Assembly (NCBI GenBank): GCA_023391105.1
Contig: JAEWBO010000012.1
Location: 1 to 53,404, forward strand
DNA from: Bacillota bacterium
Lineage (GTDB): Bacteria; Bacillota; Clostridia; Christensenellales; SZUA-584
Direction of reading: 5' to 3'
Length of the DNA: 53,404 bases
The position numbers were made by a program, and so were the translations under genes. The notes beneath the pieces were generated by a model. It made no database searches, was not told the DNA's origin, and saw nothing but the letters and a program-made list of their open reading frames with translations. Positions 8,230-17,137 of the stretch are shown here, piece by piece. Positions within the stretch are counted from its first letter, which is position 1; each line of letters opens with the position of its first letter.

Positions 8230-9150
8230 ATGAAGAGAACATTTGCATTACTATTGGTGTTGGTTATGCTTGTCGGTATGGTCGCACTGAGCGGCTGCGC
8301 ATCGAACCCGCAGCCCGCAGCGGCCGATAAACCTGCAGTATCTGAATCGGAGCAGGCGCCTTCCGAATCTGCGGAAGCTGAAGAATCCGAGACTCCCGCC
8401 GAAACAGAACAGCAGGAATTCCGTGTGGGTATGGAATGTAATTATGCGCCTTTCAACTGGACGCAGACGGACGACAGCAATGGCGCCTTGGAAATCTCCA
8501 GCGGCGGCTTCGCGGGCGGCTATGATGTCGAAATCGCAAAGCGCATTGCGGAAGGTCTTGGCAAAAAGCTTGTGATCGTGAAGACAGAATGGGATGGGTT
8601 ACCGCCTGCGTTAACTTCCGGCAAGATCGATGCCATCATTGCGGGTATGTCCCCGACAGAAGAACGCAAAGCGACTGTGGACTTCACAGACAACTATTAC
8701 ACATCTGAGCTCGTTGTCGTAGTGAAAAAGGACAGCCAGTATGCAAATGCCACTTCACTTGCAGATTTCTCCGGCGCGAAGATCACAGGACAGCTCAATA
8801 CATTCCATTACACGGTGATTCCGCAGATTGAAGGCGTGAAACAGCAGACGGCAATGGAAAGCTTCCCGGCGATGATCGTAGCGCTTGAATCCGGTTCGAT
8901 TGACGGCTATATATCCGAACGCCCGGGTGCTGTATCGGCGATGGAATCCAATCCCGATCTGATGTTTATCGAGTTCCCAGAGGGTAAAGGCTTTGAAGCG
9001 TCTCCGGATGATGTGGCTATCGCTGTCGCTGTTGCGAAGGGACAGGAAGACCTGATCTCTGCTATCAACAAGATTCTTGCGGGCATCTCAGAGGATGAGC
9101 GTCAGGAGCTCATGAACGCCGCTGTGAAAAACCAGCCCGTGTCCGAATAA
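8230..9150 (+). CDS. Polar amino-acid ABC transporter substrate-binding lipoprotein
   Basis: 306 aa, family-3 solute-binding protein. Lipobox Cys at residue 23 (ALSGC), then an acidic Glu/Ser/Pro linker (about 28-65), then the binding domain beginning FRVGMECNYAPFNW. The motif GGYDVEIAKRIAE and the segment AIIAGMSPTEERKATVDFT are diagnostic of HisJ/GlnH-type proteins. Start chosen at 8230 because AAAGGGG precedes it; an ATG 36 nt earlier has no site. First of a three-gene operon; the ligand is probably a polar or basic amino acid. Confidence 0.93.
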   Translation: MKRTFALLLVLVMLVGMVALSGCASNPQPAAADKPAVSESEQAPSESAEAEESETPAETEQQEFRVGMECNYAPFNWTQTDDSNGALEISSGGFAGGYDVEIAKRIAEGLGKKLVIVKTEWDGLPPALTSGKIDAIIAGMSPTEERKATVDFTDNYYTSELVVVVKKDSQYANATSLADFSGAKITGQLNTFHYTVIPQIEGVKQQTAMESFPAMIVALESGSIDGYISERPGAVSAMESNPDLMFIEFPEGKGFEASPDDVAIAVAVAKGQEDLISAINKILAGISEDERQELMNAAVKNQPVSE

Positions 9151-9184
9151 GGTCAGATCAAATACTGTTAGTTAGGAAGAGATT

Positions 9185-9973
9185 ATGCCGGAAACGTTTT
9201 TTGGATGGATAGCATTCTTGGTTGAAAAGTATTTCCCCTTGTTTTTGCAGGGGGCAGGTACGACGATACTGATCGCCATTGTGGGTACAATCGTCGGCTT
9301 CATTATCGGCATGCTTGTCGCGATTGTTCGAACCATACCCATTCATTCCAAAGATAATATATTTAAAAAGGTTATATTGAGAATCGCGCGCGGGATACTC
9401 ACCGCTTATGTGGAGGTGTTCCGCGCGACACCGATGATGGTGCAGGCCATGTTGATTTATTATGGCTCGCTCCAATATTTCGGTATCGACATGCCTGCGT
9501 TATTTGCGGGTATCGTCATTGTGTCTATTAATACGGGCGCATACATGGCCGAAATCGTCAGGGGCGGTATCATCTCTATTGATACGGGACAAACTGAGGG
9601 TGCCCATTCCATCGGCATGACGCATTGGCAGACAATGATGCATGTCATCATGCCGCAGGCACTGCGCAACATCATGCCGTCTATCGGCAACGAATTTGTG
9701 ATCAATATCAAAGACAGCTCGGTATTAAGCGTCATATCTGTGTCGGAGCTGTTCTTTATGACCAAATCGGCTGCCGGAACCTATTATAAAACGTTTGAAG
9801 CCTTTGCCATCGCGTGTATCGTCTACTTTGTAATCAATTTTACGATCACACGTATTTTGCTTAAGATCGAAAAGAAAATGGACGGGCCCGATTCATACGT
9901 GCTTGGTTCGCAGAGCATGACGGCGGAAGAGATGAAGTTAATTCAAAACAAGAAGACTGAGGGAAAGAAATGA
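9185..9973 (+). CDS. Polar amino-acid ABC transporter permease
   Basis: 262 aa, His/Glu/Gln/Arg/opine permease family. Early helices contain GAGTTILIAIVGTIVGFIIG, then the VEVFRATPMMVQ and QTEGAHSIGMTHWQTMMHV motifs, the latter being the ATPase docking loop. The last four bases overlap the start of the ATPase gene (ATGA), so the two are translationally coupled. Located in the cytoplasmic membrane as a homodimer in related systems. Confidence 0.94.
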   Translation: MPETFFGWIAFLVEKYFPLFLQGAGTTILIAIVGTIVGFIIGMLVAIVRTIPIHSKDNIFKKVILRIARGILTAYVEVFRATPMMVQAMLIYYGSLQYFGIDMPALFAGIVIVSINTGAYMAEIVRGGIISIDTGQTEGAHSIGMTHWQTMMHVIMPQALRNIMPSIGNEFVINIKDSSVLSVISVSELFFMTKSAAGTYYKTFEAFAIACIVYFVINFTITRILLKIEKKMDGPDSYVLGSQSMTAEEMKLIQNKKTEGKK

Positions 9974-10707
9974 GCGAAGCGGTTATTCAAATTAATCATC
10001 TTGGGAAGATGTTCGGTAAGAACGAGGTTCTTAAGGATATCAATTTCAGCGTGTCTAAGGGCGAGGTCGTATGTATCATCGGCTCCTCCGGCTCCGGCAA
10101 ATCTACGCTGCTTCGCTGCGTCAATCTCTTGGAAACGCCCACAAAGGGCGAAATACTTTTTCATGGAAAGAATATTCAGCATTCGGATCAGCCGATCTCC
10201 AAGTATCGCACCAAGGTGGGTATGGTTTTTCAGCAGTTTAATCTGTTCAACAACATGAATGTGCTCAACAACTGCGTGGTGGGGCAGATTCAGGTGCTTG
10301 GTAGAAAGCGTCACGAGGCCGAAGAGAGGGCCAGGCATTTCCTTGAAAAGGTCGGTATGCTGCAGTTTATCAATGCGAAGCCGCGGCAGATATCCGGCGG
10401 TCAGAAGCAGCGCGTCGCGATAGCGCGCGCACTGTCTATGGACCCGGAAGTGCTGCTTTTTGACGAGCCGACCTCGGCTTTAGATCCTGAGATGGTGGGT
10501 GAGGTTTTGGGCGTCATGAAGTCTCTGGCAGGCTCAGGGCTTACCATGATGATTGTCACGCATGAGATGGCATTCGCAAGAGACGTGTCCGACCGTGTCT
10601 GCTTCATGGATGAGGGCGTCATCGTCGAGCAGGATTCACCGGAAGTGATATTTGGATCGCCCCGTCAGGAACGTACACGCCAGTTCTTAACCAGAGTGCT
10701 TGGGTAA
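9970..10707 (+). CDS. Polar amino-acid ABC transporter ATP-binding protein
   Basis: 245 aa, GlnQ/HisP-type ATPase. Walker A GSSGSGKSTLLR (about 36-47), Q-loop FQQFNLF, signature ISGGQKQRVAIARAL, Walker B LLFDEPTSALDPE, and the H-loop VTHEM are all intact. Completes the importer with the two upstream genes. An intrinsic terminator follows directly. Confidence 0.96.
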   Translation: MSEAVIQINHLGKMFGKNEVLKDINFSVSKGEVVCIIGSSGSGKSTLLRCVNLLETPTKGEILFHGKNIQHSDQPISKYRTKVGMVFQQFNLFNNMNVLNNCVVGQIQVLGRKRHEAEERARHFLEKVGMLQFINAKPRQISGGQKQRVAIARALSMDPEVLLFDEPTSALDPEMVGEVLGVMKSLAGSGLTMMIVTHEMAFARDVSDRVCFMDEGVIVEQDSPEVIFGSPRQERTRQFLTRVLG

Positions 10708-10727
10708 TAAAATGCGACCACACTTAA

Positions 10728-10751
10728 AGCTCCGTAAACGGGGCTTTTTTT
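10728..10751 (+). terminator. Intrinsic terminator of the amino-acid importer
   Basis: AGCTCCG/CGGGGCT stem with TAAA loop followed by seven T. It lies between the ATPase stop and the convergent HTH gene. Confidence 0.85.
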
Positions 10752-10752
10752 A

Positions 10753-11346
10753 TTACTTATGTTTGAATCTCAGTCTTGTCCATAATAGAATGATGATCTG
10801 TGCGGGGATACCGATGATGAATATGAGCCATATGTCTTGAGAAAGGAAGGAAAGATATAAGGCCAGCAGTATGCTCCAAACGAGCAGTGTGACGAAAACA
10901 TAATTCCAAATGCGCCTGCCCCATATGGAGTTGAACACTATCAACACAACGCTTGCGACCGGAATCGCATAGACATAAGCCATCCATATCGGGAGATCAA
11001 TTGGCAAAAGACCAAGCACCACAAATACGATTGTGGCAATCAGAAACACCAGTGAGGTCGAAAGCAGCGTGATAATGATATGATTGCGCCGCTTTTGCTT
11101 TGCTGCAGCGGGAGACCCAATATTTTCTTTCGTATGCTCTTCCTCAAACAAGTAGTCCACCGAAACCAAAAACAAATCGGCGATCTTTTTAAGAACAGTC
11201 GCATCAGGTAAAGATTCCGCCCGCTCCCATTTTGAAACGGCCTTATCCGAATAGTTTAACTTTTCGGCAAGCTCAGTTTGCGTCCAATTCTTGGACCTTC
11301 TGAGTTTAATGATATTGTTTGCGATAACAGCTTTTATTTCAATCAT
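10753..11346 (-). CDS. XRE-family regulator with C-terminal membrane domain
   Basis: 197 aa. Residues 7-62 are a Cro/CI-type helix-turn-helix: LRRSKNWTQTELAEKLNYSD followed by KAVSKWERAESLPDATVLKK. A short charged linker follows, then four hydrophobic segments (about 93-190). Membrane-anchored XRE proteins of this shape are common in Firmicutes; their signal is generally unknown. Monocistronic, convergent on the amino-acid importer. The 255-nt region upstream (11347-11601) holds two short inverted repeats (TCTACC-gtt-GGTAGA at 11438-11452; AGAGT-g-ACTCT at 11514-11524) that could be operators. Confidence 0.85.
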   Translation of the reverse strand: MIEIKAVIANNIIKLRRSKNWTQTELAEKLNYSDKAVSKWERAESLPDATVLKKIADLFLVSVDYLFEEEHTKENIGSPAAAKQKRRNHIIITLLSTSLVFLIATIVFVVLGLLPIDLPIWMAYVYAIPVASVVLIVFNSIWGRRIWNYVFVTLLVWSILLALYLSFLSQDIWLIFIIGIPAQIIILLWTRLRFKHK

Positions 11347-11601
11347 GAAAAAGGATTACACCCCCGAATCTACCTTTTTCCAGTATAGCATAATGCAAAT
11401 AAACAATCAATTTTATAATCATTCATGATAAGACGACTCTACCGTTGGTAGAATTGATAAAAAATCGCTCTACGATTGCAAACCTAGGGATAGAGTGGAA
11501 ACACTGATACAGTAGAGTGACTCTTTGGAGACATTATTGTATTGTTTTTATAACGCGTTTTACAAGACGTATAGAAATTATGGTCTGGAAGGAAATGAGC
11601 C

Positions 11602-12486
11602 ATGAATGATTATGTAATAACCTGTTGTTCAACCGCAGACATGCCGGATGCCTATTTTAAGGAAAGACGCATCCCGTACGTTTGTTTTCACTTTATTATG
11701 GATGGTGAAACATATCCTGATGATCTTGGACAGTCGATGCCGTTTGATGAATTTTATAAAAGAATGGTAGACGGCGCACAAACAAAGACATCTCAGGTCA
11801 ATGTGGAAGAATACAAGAGCTTTTTTGAGCCGTTTTTGAAGCAAGGCAAAGACATTTTGCATATCAGCTTATCCTCGGGAATATCCGGCGCTTACAACTC
11901 GGCAAAAATGGCAAAGCTTGAGTTGATGATGCAATACCCTGGACGCAAAATTGAAATTGTGGATTCGATGGGGGCATCTTCGGGATACGGCCTGCTCATG
12001 GATTTGCTTGCGGATATGCGCGACAGCGGTGCGTCATATGAACAGACGTTCCAATGGGCGCTCGATAACAGACTTTTCGTTCATCACTGGTTCTTTTCAT
12101 CGGACTTAACCTTCTATATCAAGGGCGGGAGAATATCAAGAACAGCAGGCGTGTTTGGGACATTGCTGAAGATATGCCCGCTTCTCAACATGGACGCCTC
12201 CGGGCATTTGGTTCCCCGGGAAAAGGTTCGCTCAAAAAAGAAGGTGATCAATGAAATTGTGCAAAAGATGATCACGCACGCAAAGGATGGTGTCAATTAT
12301 AGCGGCAAATGCTTCATTTCTCATTCGGCCTGTTATGATGATGCGAGAACTGTGGCCGATCTGATTGAAAATGCCTTTCCAAAGCTCAATGGAAAGGTGA
12401 TGATCAACAGCGTTGGAACCGTGATCGGATCGCACACCGGGCCCGGCACAGTGGCGCTGTTCTTTGTCGGAGATGAGCGGGCATGA
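11602..12486 (+). CDS. DegV family fatty-acid-binding protein
   Basis: 294 aa, full length for the family. DegV/FakB-like features are visible: STADMP near the N-terminus, the conserved TSQVNVEEY segment, ISLSSGISGAYNSA (about 92-105), and the late motif IGSHTGPGTVALFF. Related proteins present fatty acids to the FakA kinase. Its last four bases overlap the next gene, so the pair forms an operon. Confidence 0.92.
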   Translation: MNDYVITCCSTADMPDAYFKERRIPYVCFHFIMDGETYPDDLGQSMPFDEFYKRMVDGAQTKTSQVNVEEYKSFFEPFLKQGKDILHISLSSGISGAYNSAKMAKLELMMQYPGRKIEIVDSMGASSGYGLLMDLLADMRDSGASYEQTFQWALDNRLFVHHWFFSSDLTFYIKGGRISRTAGVFGTLLKICPLLNMDASGHLVPREKVRSKKKVINEIVQKMITHAKDGVNYSGKCFISHSACYDDARTVADLIENAFPKLNGKVMINSVGTVIGSHTGPGTVALFFVGDERA

Positions 12487-13058
12487 AAAAAATCGCCTAT
12501 GTGATTCGGGTGATCACGGTGGCACCGATTATGGCACTTGTGCTGCTAATTGTTTTATATTTCAACTCGCCGCTTACGTTCGGGAGCACCGCTGTTTTCT
12601 TAATGACGGTTTTCTTTCTTGTTGTTCTTCCGCTGCTGGCCTATCCGCTTCAGCCGTTGGTCAAAAAATATAAAGATAAAGGGCGCGAAGGTCAAAGAAC
12701 GCTTGCGATGATATTTGCCGTGGCAGGATACATACTTGGCCTCGCTTCAGCCATTATTTTTGGTGCACCGACGGATGTGCTGGTCATATATCTGGCCTAT
12801 ATGATATCGGGGCTGCTTGTGGCGCTGACGAACAAGGTGTTTCACTTTAAAGCAAGCGGACACGCCTGCGGCATCGCCGGTCCGTTTATGCTGCTCGTAT
12901 ACTTCGGGCAGATGATTGGCTATGCGGGGTTAGGCGTTCTGATAATTGCATGGATAGCAAGTTTTTATATGAAACGTCATACCTGGCCGCAGCTGCTTGT
13001 CGGCACTGCCATTCCATTTTCGGCATTGGGAATCATTTTACTTTTGCCTTTGAGTTAA
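12483..13058 (+). CDS. PAP2-like integral membrane protein
   Basis: 191 aa with five or six hydrophobic helices. The segment KASGHACGIAGP (about 123-134) resembles motif 2 of the PAP2 lipid-phosphatase fold (SGH), but I cannot see a convincing motif 1 (KX6RP), so phosphatase activity is uncertain. It overlaps the DegV gene by four bases. A role in lipid metabolism is a context-based inference. A terminator follows. Confidence 0.7.
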   Translation: MKKIAYVIRVITVAPIMALVLLIVLYFNSPLTFGSTAVFLMTVFFLVVLPLLAYPLQPLVKKYKDKGREGQRTLAMIFAVAGYILGLASAIIFGAPTDVLVIYLAYMISGLLVALTNKVFHFKASGHACGIAGPFMLLVYFGQMIGYAGLGVLIIAWIASFYMKRHTWPQLLVGTAIPFSALGIILLLPLS

Positions 13059-13084
13059 AATTACATCAGTTAATATATACCAAT

Positions 13085-13118
13085 ACACTTATCGATATGA
13101 TAGGTGTTTTTATTATTT
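13085..13118 (+). terminator. Intrinsic terminator after the DegV operon
   Basis: ACACTTATC pairs with GATAGGTGT (13099-13107, one G-U pair), followed by a T-rich run. Confidence 0.75.
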
Positions 13119-13247
13119 TTTGAAACAAACTAAAGATAAAGAGCGATATTTCATATTTAATGACATAATGATTAAAAGACAAGGAGAGAGAAAACTGCTA
13201 AAATAATTGATATCTCAAGTCAAAGAGAAAACGCAGGAGAACGGCGA

Positions 13248-13631
13248 ATGGATAAATACTTGTCTGCCAGAGAGGTAGCAGAGCTCACACAAAAGGTAGC
13301 GGAAAGGATTCGAATTAAGGCCCCAACTTCGCGAGAAATCGCCGAGTCGCTTTCAAAGAAGGGGAATCCGCCACAATACATATCCGATGGTTACAAGCAG
13401 CTTTGGGTTGAAAAGCTATATATCGCTTACAGCACCATTGATGATCCTTTGGTTTATTATGCGTATGTGACGGACAAGCACATCTTTGAGGAAGATCGGT
13501 CGTATCGAAATGCTGCATATTCCCGCAAAAACATTATTGACTTGCCAAGAGATATCAGCGATCAGTTTAAATTTGCACTTCAGATAATGATTGAAGATGA
13601 TAAGAGCTATGCCATACTCGAGAATGTTTAG
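13248..13631 (+). CDS. Hypothetical protein
   Basis: 127 aa, soluble, no family recognised. It starts MDKYLSAREVAELTQKVAER, has an HTH-like stretch APTSREIAESLSKKG (about 25-39), and is otherwise rich in Tyr, Asp and Ile. An AGGAG lies about 9 nt before the ATG. It stands alone between two terminators. Codon use and length suggest a real gene; no function is proposed. Confidence 0.65.
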   Translation: MDKYLSAREVAELTQKVAERIRIKAPTSREIAESLSKKGNPPQYISDGYKQLWVEKLYIAYSTIDDPLVYYAYVTDKHIFEEDRSYRNAAYSRKNIIDLPRDISDQFKFALQIMIEDDKSYAILENV

Positions 13632-13708
13632 TTAGAGATTGGGAACTCTATACGGGCATCAAACTAACGGGTTGTTATATAATAATCTAGGAAATGGAGA
13701 ATGCAATT

Positions 13709-13736
13709 AAAGGAAACCAGCATTCCGCTGGTTTCC
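13709..13736 (-). terminator. Intrinsic terminator of the DUF1540 gene
   Basis: GGAAACCAGC and GCTGGTTTCC form a 10-bp perfect stem (loop ATTCC) just past the stop of the small Cys-rich gene. A short T-rich tract follows on the minus strand. Confidence 0.7.
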
Positions 13737-13746
13737 TCAAGGCTTG

Positions 13747-13914
13747 CTACTTTTTGGCGTAAGTGCCGCAGTCGGTTTCCGATGTGCTGCTTGCGTCTCT
13801 TGGCAGAACCTCAATACGATCCGCAGTGCATTGGTCTCCGTTCATATAATAGTAACATGATACGACCTGACACTGGATACCCGGATTTGCATGATTCATC
13901 TTATGTGATTCCAT
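13747..13914 (-). CDS. DUF1540 domain small Cys-rich protein
   Basis: 55 aa read on the minus strand, starting ATG with AAGGAGGAAATT upstream. The pattern is I-x-C-x-V-x-x-C-x-Y (IQCQVVSCYY), then GDQCTADRIEV, then TDCGTY near the C-terminus, matching DUF1540 with its four conserved Cys, probably a metal site. Such proteins are common in spore-forming Clostridia and Bacilli, often in two tandem copies; here there is one. Function unknown in the family. The gene is short but has a strong ribosome binding site and its own terminator. Confidence 0.88.
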   Translation of the reverse strand: MESHKMNHANPGIQCQVVSCYYYMNGDQCTADRIEVLPRDASSTSETDCGTYAKK

Positions 13915-14074
13915 ATCAATTTCCTCCTTATGTTTTTCTTTATTATACCCATGTGCTTCTTTTAAGTATTCGTTAAGAATGAATTGAGTATCAGGAAGAG
14001 TTTGCAGATAAAAACTGTGAAATAAAAACGCGTGGATAAAAAAACGCGGAGAAATGCGTCAAACGCACCTGATA

Positions 14075-15154
14075 TCAGGAAGTGCTTTCTTTTCGGTTTT
14101 TTCTCATTTTGATTTTTACATAAACCAGGCAACCCAGCAGCACGATTCCACCATATCCGACAATAGGATATAAGTACTTAACGAGGCTGGAGAAACCGAA
14201 TTGACTCGCGACCAATGCAATGAGTGTGGCAGCAATCACGATGATCCTGCCCTTACGGGGATTCTTGGACATGTCCGTAATCCGGGATGTGAAGCCATAA
14301 AGGGAACCGACGGCAGTGGTATAAACCTCAGCGATTAATACCACTGCGTAGATGATTTGCACAACAGAAGATATACTTCCGGCAATATATAGCATGGGCA
14401 CCTCAAGATTCTGGATATTCTGGAAATGACCTGAGAGTGCCAGATAGATCATGATGGAACCGACGCCCAAACCGATTCCACCCAAAATGGCGCCGTTCCT
14501 GATGGCCTTTTTGCTTTGCGCTTCCGCGCCAAGAGGGCCGAGAACAGCAATGGAAATAACTGTATTGTATGAAATGTAGAGCACAGCTGCCAGCAGCCAA
14601 TTCGAAATGAGACCGTTGTCTCCGGCAGTGACAGCGGCGGCCGTCAAATCAGGGGGTACGTTAACGATAGAATATATGCTTGTACCGGCCACAGCGATCA
14701 ACAAAAACGGGACGATGTAGCTGATGGAATTGATGACGCCGTTAATTCCGGTCAGCACAGTGAAGGCAGTCAGCACCGCCATAATGATGTTGCCTATCCA
14801 GCTTTGCAGATGAAACTGCTGTGTGAAAAGAGCTCCCGTTCCGGCGATCATGGCAGTTAGCGCGCCAAACAGGAAGAAGGTGATAATCGCATCAATAATT
14901 GTTCCGATGATTCTGCCGCCCGAATATCTGATAATTTCAAGATGGGAACGGGCATTCAGCTTTTTCCCAAGGTCAATGATAATATAACCAAAGACAATAA
15001 ACATGATGGTGGTGAGAATAAGACCCGCAAGCCCCCACGCACCAAATTTTGAAAAAAACTGCAACACCTCCTGTCCCGTGGCAAAACCGGCTCCGACAAT
15101 TGTACCGATGTATGTGGCTGCGACTTTTAATGTGGAAACACCTTTCTTTTGCAC
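14075..15154 (-). CDS. YkvI-family membrane transporter
   Basis: 359 aa with about ten hydrophobic helices. The opening KVAATYIGTIVGAGFATGQE and the following helices match the YkvI-type membrane proteins, which belong to the amino-acid/Na-symporter-like LeuT-fold group. No substrate is known. It is monocistronic and divergent from the lipoprotein gene at 15321. An AAAGGTG lies before the ATG. Confidence 0.85.
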   Translation of the reverse strand: MQKKGVSTLKVAATYIGTIVGAGFATGQEVLQFFSKFGAWGLAGLILTTIMFIVFGYIIIDLGKKLNARSHLEIIRYSGGRIIGTIIDAIITFFLFGALTAMIAGTGALFTQQFHLQSWIGNIIMAVLTAFTVLTGINGVINSISYIVPFLLIAVAGTSIYSIVNVPPDLTAAAVTAGDNGLISNWLLAAVLYISYNTVISIAVLGPLGAEAQSKKAIRNGAILGGIGLGVGSIMIYLALSGHFQNIQNLEVPMLYIAGSISSVVQIIYAVVLIAEVYTTAVGSLYGFTSRITDMSKNPRKGRIIVIAATLIALVASQFGFSSLVKYLYPIVGYGGIVLLGCLVYVKIKMRKNRKESTS

Positions 15155-15320
15155 GACTCAGTTATCCCTCTTTCTTTGATTCATCTTTATTATCCCTAAT
15201 GCGCGGAAGGTTTATCATACAATTTATGGATTCATGCTGTTTGCGTACTTTTAGCCAATTGATATACAATAAATATGGTATAATAGATTTATAGTGATAA
15301 AAAAACGTAAAGGAAAGTTT

Positions 15321-16538
15321 ATGATAGCATTTATGCATAACAATACAAAGAAACGAAAAACGATGGTTTTCATTGCGATAGCGTTACTTATGGTTCTGCT
15401 GACAGTCACGCTTGCAGGATGCCATCAGAGAGCAGACGAGACAACAGATTCAATTGATGGACACGCGGAGGAAACACACGATTTTTCCGTGATGTTTATC
15501 AATGTCGGGCGGGCGGACGCAATGCTCATACAGGTGGACGGCTTGTCATACCTCATTGACACGGGTGAAAAATCCTCTGTTCCTGCGCTTTATGCCGCAT
15601 TGGAAATAATGGACGTGCAAAAGCTAAAGGCGGTCTTTCTCACACATACGCACGGCGACCATATCGGTGGCATGGAGGCGCTAGCAGACAGATACGAGAT
15701 AGGAACGCTTTATTCCGCCATGATTTCAGAGGATAAGAAAGACGGCACCAATAAGATAAAAGAACTGGCAGCAGCACTTTCAACTCCTCACATTCAGCTG
15801 GCGGCGGGGGATAAGGTGGAGCTGACACCGGAGATCGGTTTTGATGTTCTGGGGCCGCTGGAATACAACAACGATGATGACAACGACAACTCTCTTGTGC
15901 TGAAACTCAGCATAAACGGAAAAACGTTTCTTTTTACCGGCGACATGCAGTTTGCGGAGGAAACGACACTGCTGAAGGCTGACGTGGACTTGTCTGCAGA
16001 CGTGCTAAAAGTAGGTAATCACGGAAACCCGGATGCCACGTCTCAGGAGTTTGCGGCCGCGGTGTCGCCGGAATTCGCTGTGATACCGACTGATACATCG
16101 GTTGACGAGGATTCGGCCAATGAACGGGTCGTTTCGGCATTGAAGGGTGCGGAGGTTTTTGTGACGCAGGATTACCCGTATGGTATCCTGCTGACCGTTG
16201 ACGCGGGCGGCAAAATAGACGTATCTGATCCTCGGCCTGAGGGAAACAATGCTAAGATTCAGATCCTCGAGCTTGACAAAAACGCGCAGACAATCACACT
16301 GATCAATAACGGCGAAGCTGCCGATATATCGGGATATTTTATTTTCTCTGAGAATGGCTCGGAAGTGTATGTTTTCCCTGACGGAACCTACATGCAAGCA
16401 GGCGAGACAATAAGCGTCGCCTGTAAAGGAGGTCAGGGCGATTTGATATGGGACGAAAAAAAGGTATGGAAGACGAAAAAAGAAGACACGGCGGTTCTTT
16501 ATGATCGATTTGGAAATGAATTATCGAGAAAGTCATAG
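15321..16538 (+). CDS. Secreted metallo-beta-lactamase-fold lipoprotein with lamin-tail domain
   Basis: 405 aa. Lipobox Cys at about residue 34 (LAGC). The MBL domain resembles the ComEC C-terminal hydrolase: VMFINVGRADAMLIQ, zinc motif HTHGDH (about 109-114), and FTGDMQFAEE. The last 100 residues (from about 306) look like a lamin-tail domain (LTD), with NAKIQILELD and NNGEAADISGYFIF. MBL plus LTD suggests an extracellular nuclease or phosphodiesterase, for example in DNA uptake or scavenging. Start set at 15321 because AAAGGAAAG precedes it, while a GTG 27 nt earlier has no site. Confidence 0.88.
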   Translation: MIAFMHNNTKKRKTMVFIAIALLMVLLTVTLAGCHQRADETTDSIDGHAEETHDFSVMFINVGRADAMLIQVDGLSYLIDTGEKSSVPALYAALEIMDVQKLKAVFLTHTHGDHIGGMEALADRYEIGTLYSAMISEDKKDGTNKIKELAAALSTPHIQLAAGDKVELTPEIGFDVLGPLEYNNDDDNDNSLVLKLSINGKTFLFTGDMQFAEETTLLKADVDLSADVLKVGNHGNPDATSQEFAAAVSPEFAVIPTDTSVDEDSANERVVSALKGAEVFVTQDYPYGILLTVDAGGKIDVSDPRPEGNNAKIQILELDKNAQTITLINNGEAADISGYFIFSENGSEVYVFPDGTYMQAGETISVACKGGQGDLIWDEKKVWKTKKEDTAVLYDRFGNELSRKS

Positions 16539-16622
16539 TGCGGTGGATTAACGTTATTTAGACAATGAATTTCTCATTCAAAACAGATTAATTGGACATA
16601 ATAGTTTTGGAGGTGATTCAAG

Positions 16623-16745
16623 TTGAGAGACAGAAAAATGAAAGGCATCGAAGAAACGAAAAAAACCAAAAAAAAGTATAAGAACATTGAAGAACAGACT
16701 TATGAAAGAGAAAACAGTCCGGAACAAAACGGAGAGGATTTTTAA
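16623..16745 (+). CDS. Small highly charged orphan protein
   Basis: 40 aa, starting TTG at 16623 with a near-perfect GGAGGTGA six bases upstream. The sequence is Lys/Glu-rich (KGIEETKKTKKKYKNIEEQT) with no hydrophobic core, so it is probably disordered or nucleic-acid binding. A hairpin terminator follows about 50 nt later. No family recognised. The strong site and terminator argue that it is expressed. Confidence 0.5.
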   Translation: MRDRKMKGIEETKKTKKKYKNIEEQTYERENSPEQNGEDF

Positions 16746-16794
16746 TTAAAACTGATTGTTGAATATTGGAGAGCCATTGCCAATTGGTAACCTT

Positions 16795-16848
16795 ACACGG
16801 CCACAAACAAAGCAGGATTCATGCGTATTTGTTGCCGTGTTTGTTTTA
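16795..16848 (+). terminator. Terminator after the small charged gene
   Basis: ACACGGC-CACAAA pairs with TTTGTT-GCCGTGT around a 20-nt loop, followed by a T-rich tract (16840-16848). Confidence 0.55.
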
Positions 16849-16879
16849 TCCCGCATAGAAAAATAACGAATCGCGTCAC

Positions 16880-16969
16880 TTAAAGCATATGAATCAAAAC
16901 AATCACGGCTGCCAGTAAAGCTGCGGCCAGTATGAGTATGCATATTCCCATTATAGCGAGTTTTTTCAT
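16880..16969 (-). CDS. Tiny single-helix membrane peptide
   Basis: 29 aa on the minus strand. It has Lys2-Lys3, then an unbroken hydrophobic helix (LAIMGICILILAAALLAAVI) and ends IHML. AAAGGGGGGC lies directly before the ATG. Such peptides can be regulatory membrane proteins or type I toxins; nothing here decides between them. Also possible is a chance reading frame. Confidence 0.4.
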   Translation of the reverse strand: MKKLAIMGICILILAAALLAAVIVLIHML

Positions 16970-17137
16970 ATGCCCCCCTTTATTTATATATGCTATAATG
17001 AACCATACGGATACAGCAAAATCCGATCATTATCCGCAAGACGGTTTTGTTGCAAAAACCCGATGGCTTCGTTATAATATACGATAAATTGGAAAGTGCC
17101 TTTAGTCTCAAAATATAAAAAAATGCCGGAGGAACGG

